Of a stretch of DNA of 64,000 nucleotides, positions 45,282 to 55,455 are shown one piece after another. The notes under the pieces are model-generated. The model was given only the letters and a program-made list of their open reading frames with translations. It made no database searches and had not been told where the DNA came from. Positions within the stretch are counted from its first letter, which is position 1. Every line of letters starts with the position of its first letter. The translations under genes were made by a program, and so were the position numbers. The DNA is from Telopea speciosissima (lineage: Eukaryota > Streptophyta > Magnoliopsida > Proteales > Proteaceae), in contig NC_057925.1 of NCBI RefSeq assembly GCF_018873765.1, positions 42,935,010-42,999,009 on the forward strand, given 5' to 3'.

Positions 45282-48200
45282 TCATTCGGCTTCAGTTCCT
45301 GCCTTTTCCATGACAATAAATTCTGCTTCCATCGTGGATCCTGTCCCACAGGACTGTTTAACCGATTTCCATGAAGTCGCTCCACCTCCTAGTGTAAATA
45401 TATATCCACTAGTTGCTAACGATTCATTTGTTTCTGATATCCAATTAGCATCACAGAAACCTTCTAGTATAGTTGGGTTTCCGCTATAATGAAGACCATA
45501 ATTAACGGTACCTTTTAGATACCTCAATAGTCTTTCAATAGCATCCCAATATTCGTTGCTCGGGTTATGAGTATATTGACTCAGTTTTCCCACGCCAAAG
45601 CTATATCTTGAATAGTCTAGTGCAATTCATTAGATAAGAAACTGAATCAATTATCATTTTCATATAGCTTGAATATCTTTTCCGATTTTGTTCTAGACAC
45701 AGGTCACCTTGATGTCGTTGTAAATGACATCCCATCTCAAAATGTGTTTTGACCGACGATAAGTCAAAATATCCATACCTTTTAAGCATGTTTTCTATAT
45801 AGTGAGCTTGTGATAAGATAATCGCTTTCTCCTTCCTGACGATTTTGATTCCTAGAATCACATCAGCCTCTCCCATGTCCTTGGTTTCAAAATTGGACAT
45901 TAAGAGATTTTTAGTATGTCTCACTATATCTAGGTTAGTGCCCATAATCAACATATCATCTACATAAAGTAAGATGAACACACCTTTTCCGTGATGAAAC
46001 TTACTATATAGACACCTCTCGGCATCATTTACAAGAAATCCATTTGATATGAGTACCATATCAAGTTTTTCATGCCACTGCTTTGGCGCTTGTTTTAGTC
46101 CATACAAGGACTTAACAAGTTTGTATACCTTATTTAATTGTCCAAGCACTGTATAACCTTCTGGTTGCCTGATGTATATCTCTTCCTCTAAATCTCCATT
46201 GAGAAATGCTGTTTTTACATCCATTTGATGTATCACCAAATTGTAAATTGATGCAACAGCCACCATTACTCTTATAGTGGTGATTCTTGCTACTGGAGCA
46301 AAAGTATCAAAATAATCATAGTTCTTCTTTTGCCTAAAGCCTTTGACGACTAGTCTGGCTTTAAATTTATCAAGTGATCCATCTGGTTTCAATTTCTTTC
46401 AAAATATCCACTTGGTGTCTAATACTTTGGAACCTTGTGGCAAGTTTACCAATTCCCAAGTATGATTGAATAATAATGAATCAATTTCACTTTTTATTGC
46501 CTCTTTCCAGAAGACGGCATCTCGGGACGTAACTGCCTCATTATACGTAAGAGGATCCTTATCCACAATATGGGCAACCCAATTATATGATTTGGGATCC
46601 TCGTTTATAGAATAAACAACTCAATCATTACCAAAGTGCTTAGCTTTCCTTTGCCTTTTACTTTTCCTCAAATGACTTTCGTCATTATCATTAGATATAG
46701 GATCATCTTGATAAACAGAATCATTTTCTGTACTCTTGGATACAACATCTTTGAAATCACCACTAGCATTAGTAACACCCACTTCATTGGATTGATAAGG
46801 GAATACATCTTCAAAGAATTCTGCATCCCTTGATTCTATTATGTTGTTTTCTTCACAAACACCATCTATGGTTTTGAGAATCATAAAACGATAAGCATTA
46901 CTATGCGAAGCATATCCTATAAAAATGCAGTCAAAGGTTTTAGGACCAATTTTTCTTTTCTTTGACTCAGGTATTAATACTTTTGCCAAACAGCCCCATA
47001 CCCTTAAATGCTTTAAGTTAGATTTTCTATCAAACCATAACTCAAAAGGTACTAAACCAGTTTTCTTGTGAGGAATTCTATTTAAAATATAGCAAGCCGT
47101 TAGAATAGCTTCCCCCCACATATCAAGGGTTAACCCAGAGTAGATAAGGAATGAATTCATCATTTCTTTCAATGTACGATTCTTCCTTTTGGCTATTCCA
47201 TTGGATTGTGGTTGGTATGGAGCTGTAGTTTCATGTATAATACCATTCTCTTCACAAAAATTGTAAAGATTAAAATACTCTGAACCTCTATCGGGTCGAA
47301 GTCTTTTAACTTTACTCCCTAGTTGATTTTCAACTTCTCTTTTATAAGATATAAAGGCATTACTTGCTTCATCTTTTGATTTCAGTAAATACAACATAGT
47401 AAATCTTGAGTAATCATCAATAAAGGTAACAACATAATTTTTTCCACCTCTTGATTCATACGATTTAAATTCGCACAAATCACTATGAATCAAGTCAAGG
47501 CGACCACTTTGCCTCGTTACTGACTTATGTGGCCTCTTTGTCAGTTTGGCCTCTACACAAGTAGTACATTTAGACACCGGTGGCTTTCCAAGGCTATCAA
47601 TAAGACCTAACTTGCATAATCTAGATAAATAGGGAGCACTAATATGTCCTAATCTATTATGCCACAAATTAAAAGAGTCAACAATATAAACGGAAGAAGC
47701 ACTCGGCTTATCTTTTATTACATTGAACACGATTACAAAAAGACCATCACTTACATAACCCTTTCCAACAAAAATATCATTCTTCAACAAGTACAAGTTT
47801 GTCAAATTCAAAGGTGAGTTTAAACCCTGACCTTATTTAGAAGTGGACCGAAACCAAATTTCGCTTGATGTCGGAACATGAAGCACTTCCCTTAAGACAA
47901 GTGTCTTACCCAAGTGAGCTTCAATGTGACGGTTCCTTTACCGGTAACATTAGAAGATTGGGAATTTTCCATAAAAACTTGATCACCCGAATTAACAACA
48001 AAGTAAGTACCGAACGCATTGCGATCTCCACAAATATGTCGAGTTGCACCCGTATCAAGTATCCAATCTTTTGGTTTTTCAACCAAACTTACTTCTGTAA
48101 TCATGGCGGTGAAAATGTCCTCCTCCAGTAAATTAGCCTTCACTTTCTCAGATTTCATGGACTTCTTGTTCCGACAGTCTCTCTTAAGATGACCATGCTT

Positions 48201-49068
48201 ACCACATGTGAAGCACTTCACTTTTGACCTCTTGAAATTCTTGCCTTTCTTGACTTGAAGACCTTTTTTGAAATGACCTTGTTTGTTTGATTCGACAAGG
48301 TTGGCTTTGAGTCTTGTGTACCCAAGAGGCTTTCCACCATTGTCCTTGTTCCTGTTCCTCTCCTCGATCTTGATACGGATCACAATCTGTTCAAAGGACC
48401 ATTCCTTTCTCTTGTGTTTCATATTATTTTTGAAATCAGTCCAAGAGGGAGGGAGTTTTTCAAGGAGGGAACTTGTGACGAAAAACATCAGGAAGAATAA
48501 CATTTTCCTTAGATAACCTTCCCACCAAGATTTGAAACTTATCAATTTGGGAAGAGATGCTTTCGTCGTCGGTCATTTCAAAATTCAAGAAATTTGCTAC
48601 CACATATTTCTTGCTGCCTGCATCATCAAGAGTATACTTGTTGCATAAAGCGTTCCAGATCATATATGCATACTCGTATGAGTTATACACATTGTATAGA
48701 TCAATGGAAAGCGCATTCAATATCCGATTTTTACACTGAAAATCAGCTTGAATCCATGCAATCCGTTTTACATCTTCTTCCAGAACCTCACTTTGTGGTG
48801 GTTTGGGATCCGTCAATGCAAAAGCAACCCCTATTTGGGTTAAAGCAAAAAGAAGCATTTGCCTCCATCTCTTAAAATTCTGCCCATCAAATTGTTCGAT
48901 CTTATCGAACTCTCCAACAATACTCATCTTCTCCAATGCGGGTTGAAGAGTGGTAACAGCAGGGACCACATTAGTTGGAATAGGATCAACACTGGATGTG
49001 TCCTTTTGACCAAGTGTATCTTGTCCAGCCATAGTCTTAAATCTGTTTATAACAGTATTAAGATCCAC
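45282..49068 (-). pseudogene. Copia F polyprotein (gag to RNase H), decayed
   Basis: On the minus strand: gag from 49068 (MDLNTVINRFKTMAGQ) to about 48460; zinc knuckle CFTCGKHGHLKRDC near 48220; protease WILDTGATRHIC near 48060; integrase at 47811-46621 with WHNRLGHI, CTTCVEAKLTK, IHSDLCEF, RPDRGSEYF and PQSNGIAKRKNRT, where the catalytic Glu usually found in the last motif is Lys. RT at 46392-45601 keeps LLYVDDMLIMG. RNase H at 45593-45282 (GFCDANWISETNESLATSG) is truncated. Frameshifts lie near 48500, 46600 and 45600. It differs in lineage from elements B, C, D and G and looks like the Tork group, a tentative assignment. Confidence 0.82.
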
Positions 49069-49079
49069 TGTTAGAAACA

Positions 49080-49992
49080 GTCACGGCGATTAAAGACCTT
49101 AAGATTGTTATCAGCAGACTATGGGCAGAACAATATAAGAATACAAACAGTAATAAAAGCATAAACAGTAGTACGAAACAAGAGTATAAATAATCAAATA
49201 AATATACATACTTGGTATTTACAGGATATCGCCAAAGGAGATAGTAGGTTGGATCGAGTCGTATCTAGATGACACTCTCCTTAAGGTCTTTAATCGCCCC
49301 TTATTAGTGCAGACCGGGAACAGTGCGATTATACCTCCAAGATGAAATGATCCACTAATCACTAAAGATGGCACTCCCAAAGTGATTACAAAAGGGGTCC
49401 GAAAGCTATACTCAACACACAGAGACAGTAAGGATGGACAGAAACACTCTCTGATGAAAACAGAGAAGAACCATTCCTTGAGAAGCAACAAAACAGGAAA
49501 AAACGAAGTGAAGTTACCCCTGCCAATACCCTTGTATATATAGAATACATAGAGGTAGGTTGTAAAGGTAATGTACGTATACAGGCGTCCCTGTATACCG
49601 TACCCACACCCAAACTCGGCTCGGCTCGGCCCGGCCCGGTTCGGTTCGGCACGCGTGATTTAAAAGCACCCCGGACCAACCCCCCACACAAGTGAGAGGA
49701 CACACTTCTCTCTAAGGAACCCATGTCCCTTAAGGACCCATGAATACTTATAAGCAAGCTCACATCCTTGAAGCTAACCAATGTGGGACTAAACAACATT
49801 GGTTCTTTTACAAATGCAACTCAAAATATGGAGGGAAATGAAAACTCAAATTTGAATAAGATTGGTGAAAATACTTTTTAGACAAAAGACAAAAGACAAA
49901 AACCACATGTGACAAAGACCTTTTGAATCTTTAGTGTGATGAGATGGAATGAAATTGAATATAATTTCATTACATATAATTTTTATCCAACA
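49080..49992 (-). repeat. 5' LTR and leader of Copia F
   Basis: On the minus strand it starts TGTTGGAT, has a CCCACATTGG box near 49780, a CGGNN pentamer tract (49616-49652) and a TATA-like CTATATATAC near 49540. The 3' boundary is approximate. An exact 18-bp inverted repeat (49086-49103 and 49280-49297) lies in its downstream part. Confidence 0.5.
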
Positions 49993-49999
49993 AACAGCC

Positions 50000-50447
50000 G
50001 ATCCTTGAGATCCATTATTCTCGTGCGAGAGGACGAAGCAAAGACTCATGCAAGAGTTGTCCAAGCATCACATGAGGTAGTAGCTCCAACAATATGAGAA
50101 ATGGTCGATTCAGACAACGACGACACGACCTAGCTGAGAATCAACTGGTCCTGCCATTCCCATAGCGCAGCCGCTGCCGGAGCAGATGTGGCATCTGGAC
50201 AGGGGAACGAACCATCTACAAACCCTAACAAATCATAACCTCGCAGAAGAGGTAATAACTGAGTCTTCCACAGCATGTAGTTGGAAGAATTTAGCTTCAA
50301 AGGAAGCTTAGGCGAGACATTAGGAGCGACAACAGCAATGGAAGCCGAAGAAATCGAAGATTGAGAACCAAACTCCGCCATTGAAGATGAAAGAAACGAA
50401 CGGAAGCTTTCAAGAAACGAAAAAAAAAAAGAAAAAGAAACCCTCAA
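50000..50447 (-). pseudogene. Copia E gag N-terminal fragment
   Basis: On the minus strand MAEFGSQSSISS near 50381 leads into KLNSSNYMLWKTQLLPLLRGYDLLGFVDG, the usual N-terminal gag block of plant Copia elements, then stops near 50130 and runs into Copia F. The rest of gag is missing. Confidence 0.7.
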
Positions 50448-50513
50448 GAAACAGAAAGAACCAGGAAATCAAGAAACATTAACTCGCGAGAGGAAAAGCG
50501 ACTCGTGATACTA

Positions 50514-50661
50514 TGTAAGATATGTGAATGATATTTTCTCATTAATTATCTCAAGGGTACAACCGTATATATATAATACAAGAATGTAACTACCTTAGGC
50601 AAGTGGTCAAGTGACTAATGCTGAGCTGGCTTCTCTAATACATGGAGAAGTGTCCATAACA
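50514..50661 (-). repeat. 5' LTR of Copia E
   Basis: 148 bp with TG..CA ends. Its outer end lies 8 bp upstream of the ATG of gene copy 4. Confidence 0.85.
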
Positions 50662-51405
50662 CTGTCAACATGGCAGCACTTCAAGCTTCAAGTTTCTCAA
50701 GGGCTTCATGGTCGTCTTCATCTTCTTCACGATGTCTAAGCAGCGGGACTGAAGCAATGATCCAAGCCCCTAAACTCCGGTCAAATAGACTCATACTCCC
50801 TAGGCTCCCCTCAAGAGATTTGGTGGAGGAATTGAAAATGAGAAGTGGATACAACAACACAACCACCACCACAACCATAACAGAATCAAAGCCTAGTACT
50901 GACACCACCACTAAAGATATTATTGAACGGCTAAATTCCAATTCCAAGGTGGTGGCCGAGCTTCACGCCGTTATCGAAGCAGCCGCAGACAGAGCAGAAA
51001 TGCACACCAACATTGGAGAGCATGCAGCGGAATAACTGGAACCACCTCATCCTCACCTCCATTAACGCTATCACCTTGTCCACCGTAACCATGGTTGGCC
51101 TGACAGCCACCACCTATGGAACGGGAGCAACTCTTTTAGCATTCAAGCTCTCCTCCACCCTCTTATATTCGACAGCCACTGGGAAGTTGGTGGTGATGAA
51201 CAAGATCCAGCCCTCCCAGCTCGCAGAAGAACAACAAAACGCAGTGGGGCTGTTCAAACAGCTCGAAAGGGAAATTCAAACAACCCTTGCAATCGGGACT
51301 CCCACAGCAAGGGATGTGAAGGATGCCATGGACAAGGTCTTGGCTATCAATAGGGCCTACCCTCTTCCCTTGCTTGGAACAATGTTAGACAAGTTCCCTG
51401 CGACG

Positions 51406-51673
51406 TAATAACGTGAATGTATTTCCTTGATTTCATTCCTCTCAATGGAGAGTTTATATACATAATACAAGAGATGAGATCCTAGTTATTCTAAACTAGG
51501 AATAGATTACAATAGAATTACAATCAAATATTGTGTTTCCCTATTCAAGGGATTGAGTCCTACAAGGTAAGATTTTATGATCACATGTGGAGATTGTGTT
51601 CTACAAGGTAGAATTCTGTGATCACATGTGGATGGCTGAGAAAGGAAAGGATATCAGTCGATATCTCTCAATA
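51406..51673 (-). repeat. 3' LTR of Copia G
   Basis: 268 bp, followed on the plus strand by CACCCCCTCAAGG, the complement of the polypurine tract. Confidence 0.88.
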
Positions 51674-51813
51674 CACCCCCTCAAGGTGGAGAATCGGTTG
51701 GCCGAATCTTCAACTTGTCCCTTAAGAAACTGAATCACATCAAACCAATTAAGTGGCTTAGTGAGTGTGTCTGCAAGCTGATCATGGGTAGAAATAAACT
51801 GAACCTGCAGCTG

Positions 51814-52044
51814 TCATTTGGACACACGATCACGAACAAAGTGGAAATCAATTTCCACGTGTTTGGTGCACACGTGAAACACAGGATTTGCAGACAAGTA
51901 GGTTGCTCCAATATTGTCACACCACAAGATCGGTGGTTCGGCCAGTGGACAACCCAGCTCATGCAAGAGAGATTCCAACCAGTCCAATTTGGCCGATGCA
52001 TCAACCAGGGCTTTATATTCAGCCTTAGTTGATGAACGGGCCAC
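51814..52044 (-). pseudogene. Copia G RNase H C-terminal part
   Basis: Continues the long frame of Copia G after a TAG stop near 52050 that replaces the usual Gln codon before RTVARSST. Motifs [11 protein letters not shown]-like ([11 protein letters not shown]), [17 protein letters not shown] and [15 protein letters not shown] are present, then a second in-frame stop. Confidence 0.75.
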
Positions 52045-52050
52045 AGTGCG

Positions 52051-54603
52051 CTACTTCCGAGAGGTCCAAGAAATTAAGTTAGGCCCGAGAAAAATTACAA
52101 ACCCTCCTGCAGACTTGCGATCGGTGTGGTCACCGGCCCAATCAACCTTTGAGAAAGCCTGAAGAGAGCGTACAGGGGAACGCTTAATGAAAAGTCTATG
52201 AGACTGAGTACTCCGAAGATAACGAAGGATCCTTTTAACAAGCTGCCAATGATCCTCCGTTGGAGCATGCATATACTGACATGCCCTGTTGACCAAAAAA
52301 CTTACATCAGGCCGAGTAAGGGTAACATATTGAAGAGCACCCACAACAGAGCGATACTTTGTAGGATCGGACATCAATGCACCCCCTGAGTCAGATGACT
52401 TAGCCGTTGTGGCCATTGGAGTTTTGACCGGTTTGCAATCAACCATGCCTGTGCTTTTTAATAAATCGGAGATATATCTAGACTGTGTTAGGACCAGCCC
52501 ACGAGGATGTTGTACCACTTCAATACCCAAGAAGAAATGCAACGGCCCAAGATCTTTGACAAAAAATTCGCCAGACAATTGATCCATAAGTGATGCAATC
52601 ATGGCCGTGTCACTACTTGTGATGATTATATGATCAATGTAAATGAGGATGTAACAAACTTGGCGGCCTGTGTGTCTAATAAACAGGGAAGTATCCGTTT
52701 TGGACCCTTGAAAACCAATGTTGCAGAGAAAGGTAGATAGCCGTGCAAACCAGGCACGGGGCGCCTGTTTCAGCCCATAAAGGGACTTATGTAGCCTGCA
52801 TACGAAATGCGGATGAGATGAGTCAATGAATCCTGGAGGCTGAGTCATGTAGACCTCCTCCGTTAGAACACCATACAAGAATGCATTGCTGACATCAAGT
52901 TGCTTGATGGACCACCCGTGAGACACAGCTAGGGAGAGAACCAAGCGTACCATGGTCGGTTTGATGACTAGGCTAAAAGTTTCACCATAGTCGAGCCCCT
53001 GCTGTTGATGAAAACCTTTAGCCACTAAGCGCGCCTTATAGTGCTCCAGAGACCCATCTGCTTTCCTTTTGATACGGTACACCCACTTGCATCCAATGAC
53101 ATTCATGTTGGGTGTACCAGGGACAAGGGACCACGTCCCATTCCGGATTAAAGCATTAAATTCTTCCGCCATCGTGACCCGCCATTCCTGGACTTTATTT
53201 GCCTGCAAAAAACAAGTCGGTTCAATAGCAACAAGTACTGCATTTAAAGCATGGGGCCTGGACCGTAGGTTCATGGAGTGGGTTGGTTGGGCTGGGCCGG
53301 TTTGGGGAATGGTGTTGGGTGGATAGAGGTCATGTAGTGGGTGGGTTTGAAGAGGTGGGGAGTTCAGGGATGGTCCATCTAGAGGGAGAGAGGAGGGAGG
53401 ATTGTGTGTGACTGGTGTAGGTGCAGCCAAGGGCGAGTGGTTTGGTGGAGTGATATCCCTCGCTGGTGATGCCAGGGCCGGAGATTGTACTGCCGGTAAT
53501 GGCGTGGGCATTGGAACTAAAGGAGCCCTTAGTGGGGCAGATGCCCACGGTGAAGAGAAAGTGGGCGGAGGAGGTGGTGGTCCCAAAATGGATGTGGAAA
53601 ATGGGAAGGAATCTTCATCAAACCTCACATGTCGAGCAATAATAATGCGGTTTGATGAAAGATTAAGACAGCGGTACCCAAAGTGGGAAGGGTTGTAACC
53701 TAGGAACACGCACGAGGCTAAGCGATAATCCATCTTATGTTTATTAAAGGGTCGTAAAAAAGGAAAACAAAGCGAACCAAAAACCTTAAGAAAGGAATAA
53801 TCCGGACTGTGATGAAAGACAAGTTGGTAAGGTGAGACTCCAAACGAAACCGATGTAGGCATTCGATTAATCAAATAAACAGCTATTTCAAACGTGTAAT
53901 GCCAATAATGGTGAGGAACAGACCCATGAGCCAAAAGAGAGAGCCCTGTCTCAACGATGTGTCTGTGACGTCGTTCAACAGAGCCCTGCTGCTCATGGGT
54001 ATGGGGTGCAGAAAGCCGATGAGAAATCCCAATTTTTGAAAAATAGGTGGGTAAAGTACGGTACTCACCACCCCAATCAATTTGAATAGACTTAATTTTG
54101 CGACCAAATAAACGTTCAACATGAGATTGAAATTTAATAAACACATCAAAGACCTCAGACTTACGAATAAGAGGATAAAACCACATAAACTTAGTGTTAT
54201 CGCCCACAAAAACTACATAAAATCGATGTCCATCAACAGAAACTGTAGGCGAAGGGCCCCAAACATCACTAAAAATTAAATCTAACGGAAATAAACTCTT
54301 ATGGTTTGTAGCAGGTAAAGATAACCGGCTGGCCTTTCCCAACTGACAGGCCTTACAAATACTACTAAGAAGAGAAGAAGAAATTGGTAAATTATTAATT
54401 TTTAACATATGACGGAGAAGTTTCTCATGTGGGTGTCCTAGGCGACGAGGCCAGATATCAAGAGAACTACTAACAGCATGATGGCCACTAGGAGAGAAAG
54501 AGAGAGCTCGTTGGAGCTTTAGATGGCTCTTGATACCATAATAACGTGAATGTATTTCCTTGATTTCATTCATCTCAATGGAGAGTTTATATACATAATA
54601 CAA
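52051..54603 (-). CDS. Copia G integrase-RT-RNase H frame (850 codons, no gag or protease)
   Basis: The minus-strand frame is open from inside the 5' LTR (54603) through the PBS and about 30 nt of leader straight into the integrase zinc-binding region (WPRRLGHPHEKLL..CKACQLGK; the first zinc His is Pro). The integrase core keeps its three acidic motifs: FSDVWGP, IQIDWGGEY, EQQGSVERRHRH. A Pro-rich linker follows, then RT from NKVQEWRVTMAEEF to YGLKQAPRAWF. The RT catalytic box is YIDHI instead of YVDDI, so it should be dead. RNase H has SKVDWAGD where TDADWAGD is usual. It ends at a premature TAG. The length is due to recent insertion, not function; it is best regarded as a degenerate retrotransposon gene. 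Confidence 0.8.
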   Translation of the reverse strand: MYYVYKLSIEMNEIKEIHSRYYGIKSHLKLQRALSFSPSGHHAVSSSLDIWPRRLGHPHEKLLRHMLKINNLPISSSLLSSICKACQLGKASRLSLPATNHKSLFPLDLIFSDVWGPSPTVSVDGHRFYVVFVGDNTKFMWFYPLIRKSEVFDVFIKFQSHVERLFGRKIKSIQIDWGGEYRTLPTYFSKIGISHRLSAPHTHEQQGSVERRHRHIVETGLSLLAHGSVPHHYWHYTFEIAVYLINRMPTSVSFGVSPYQLVFHHSPDYSFLKVFGSLCFPFLRPFNKHKMDYRLASCVFLGYNPSHFGYRCLNLSSNRIIIARHVRFDEDSFPFSTSILGPPPPPPTFSSPWASAPLRAPLVPMPTPLPAVQSPALASPARDITPPNHSPLAAPTPVTHNPPSSLPLDGPSLNSPPLQTHPLHDLYPPNTIPQTGPAQPTHSMNLRSRPHALNAVLVAIEPTCFLQANKVQEWRVTMAEEFNALIRNGTWSLVPGTPNMNVIGCKWVYRIKRKADGSLEHYKARLVAKGFHQQQGLDYGETFSLVIKPTMVRLVLSLAVSHGWSIKQLDVSNAFLYGVLTEEVYMTQPPGFIDSSHPHFVCRLHKSLYGLKQAPRAWFARLSTFLCNIGFQGSKTDTSLFIRHTGRQVCYILIYIDHIIITSSDTAMIASLMDQLSGEFFVKDLGPLHFFLGIEVVQHPRGLVLTQSRYISDLLKSTGMVDCKPVKTPMATTAKSSDSGGALMSDPTKYRSVVGALQYVTLTRPDVSFLVNRACQYMHAPTEDHWQLVKRILRYLRSTQSHRLFIKRSPVRSLQAFSKVDWAGDHTDRKSAGGFVIFLGPNLISWTSRK
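54506..54517 (-). promoter_or_regulatory. Post-PBS hairpin of Copia G
   Basis: On the minus strand GCTCCAACGAGC, here extendable to a 5-bp stem (AGCTC/GAGCT), same position as in Copia B and D. Confidence 0.45.
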
Positions 54604-54806
54604 GAGATGAGATCCTAGTTATTCTAAACTAGGAATAGATTGAAATAGAATTACAATCAAATATTGTGTTTCCCTATTCAAGGGATTGAGTCCTACAAGG
54701 TAAGATTTTATGATCATATGTGGAGATTGTGTTCTACAAGGTAGGATTCTGGGATCACATGTGGATGGCTGAGAAAGGAAAGGATATCAGTCGATATCTC
54801 TCAATA
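54539..54806 (-). repeat. 5' LTR of Copia G
   Basis: 268 bp, next to the PBS on the minus strand. Confidence 0.88.
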
Positions 54807-54856
54807 CACCCCCTCAAGGTGGAGAATCGGTTGGCCGAATCTTCAACTTGTCCCTG
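54807..54856 (-). other. Extra 50 bp of Copia G internal sequence outside its 5' LTR
   Basis: Matches 51674-51722 base for base for 49 bp: the polypurine tract and the last internal bases before the 3' LTR. Gene copy 4 resumes directly after it. It is therefore a terminal extension of the element, not host DNA. Confidence 0.8.
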
Positions 54857-55455
54857 TGACGGTAGAGCCTGCAAATTGGTGGCCACAACAATCGCAACAA
54901 AAAGGACTCGGTGGTGGTAATAGAGAAAGGAAGGGAAACAATGGATGGAATGCAAAGCTGGAGGAGGAAATGAGACAAATAGTTGGGGTGCTAAAGAGGA
55001 AGGACACCGAAGAGTATGTGAGGCTGAGTAATTTGGCGTTGAAAGTTAATAAGACCCTAGCGATTTCAGGGCCTCTGCTCACAGGCATTGCGGTGGTGGG
55101 ATCTGCCCTTGTAGGATCAGCTTCTCAGCATCAAGGGTCATGGGCAGTGTTTTTGGGAGTCACTGCGGGAGCCCTAGCAGCCATAGTGAACACAATGGAG
55201 CATGGTGGGCAAGTAGGGATGGTATTTGAGATGTACAGGATCAATGCTGGTTTCTTTCGGCTCATGGAGGAGTCCATTGTGTCCAACTTGAAGGAAAGGG
55301 AGGTGGAGAAGAGAGAAAATGGGGAGTTATTTGAAAAGAAGGTGGCTCTACAACTGGGAAGGAGTTTGTCCGAACTTAGGGATCTCACAACTTCTTCTTC
55401 TTCTTCTCAAAGATATGGAGAGACCACAGAAGAATTTGCCAGCAAGCTCTTCTGA

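Larger units (their letters stand above)
44341..49992 (-). mobile_element. Copia element F nested in Copia E, 3' LTR truncated
   Basis: A 58-bp segment (44341-44398 and 49935-49992, one mismatch) is shared by both ends and on the minus strand begins TGTTGGATAAAAATT. At the left end it directly follows the polypurine tract GTGGGGGAT, so it is the start of the 3' LTR. At the right end the homology partner continues into about 850 bp with promoter features (GTCCCACATTGG, CTATATATACAAGG) before gag at 49068. The full LTR is therefore about 0.9 kb and the 3' copy was cut to 58 bp. Confidence 0.75.
42342..50661 (-). mobile_element. Copia element E inserted between promoter and ATG of gene copy 4
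   Basis: Two 148-bp LTRs (42342-42489 and 50514-50661) start TGTAAGATATG and end CCATAACA on the plus strand and differ at about 3 positions. On the minus strand the PBS-like TAGTATCACGAG follows the 5' LTR and the polypurine tract CTTGAGGGGGCA precedes the 3' LTR. Flanks TTGTT (42337-42341) and CTGTC (50662-50666) may be a decayed TTGTC target duplication. E is interrupted by Copia F (44341-49992) and lacks most of gag, protease and integrase. Confidence 0.82.
51406..54856 (-). mobile_element. Copia element G inserted in the coding region of gene copy 4
   Basis: Two 268-bp LTRs (51406-51673 and 54539-54806), TAATAACG...CTCAATA on the plus strand, differ at about 6 positions. On the minus strand PBS TGGTATCAAGAGCC follows the 5' LTR. 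Flanks CGACG (51401-51405) and TGACG (54857-54861) are a 5-bp target duplication with one CG-to-TG change. The right end carries 50 extra bp (54807-54856) outside the LTR. Gag and protease are absent. Confidence 0.85.
50670..55455 (+). pseudogene. At4g22030-like gene, copy 4, split by Copia G and frameshifted
   Basis: The ATG at 50670 (MAALQASSFSRASW) opens the MAALQAS-type leader. The frame is correct to residue 117 (HTNIGE), where CATG is inserted at 51021-51024 relative to the other copies; translation then ends at 51035. The body continues in the shifted frame to 51405 (LDKFPAT), is interrupted by Copia G, and resumes at 54857 (TVEPANWWP) to the usual end EFASKLF at 55455. Without Copia G and the 4-bp insertion the frame would be whole. 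The promoter is 8.3 kb away beyond Copia E. Three independent lesions make it a clear pseudogene, although the 3' half still has an open 199-codon frame. Confidence 0.9.
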
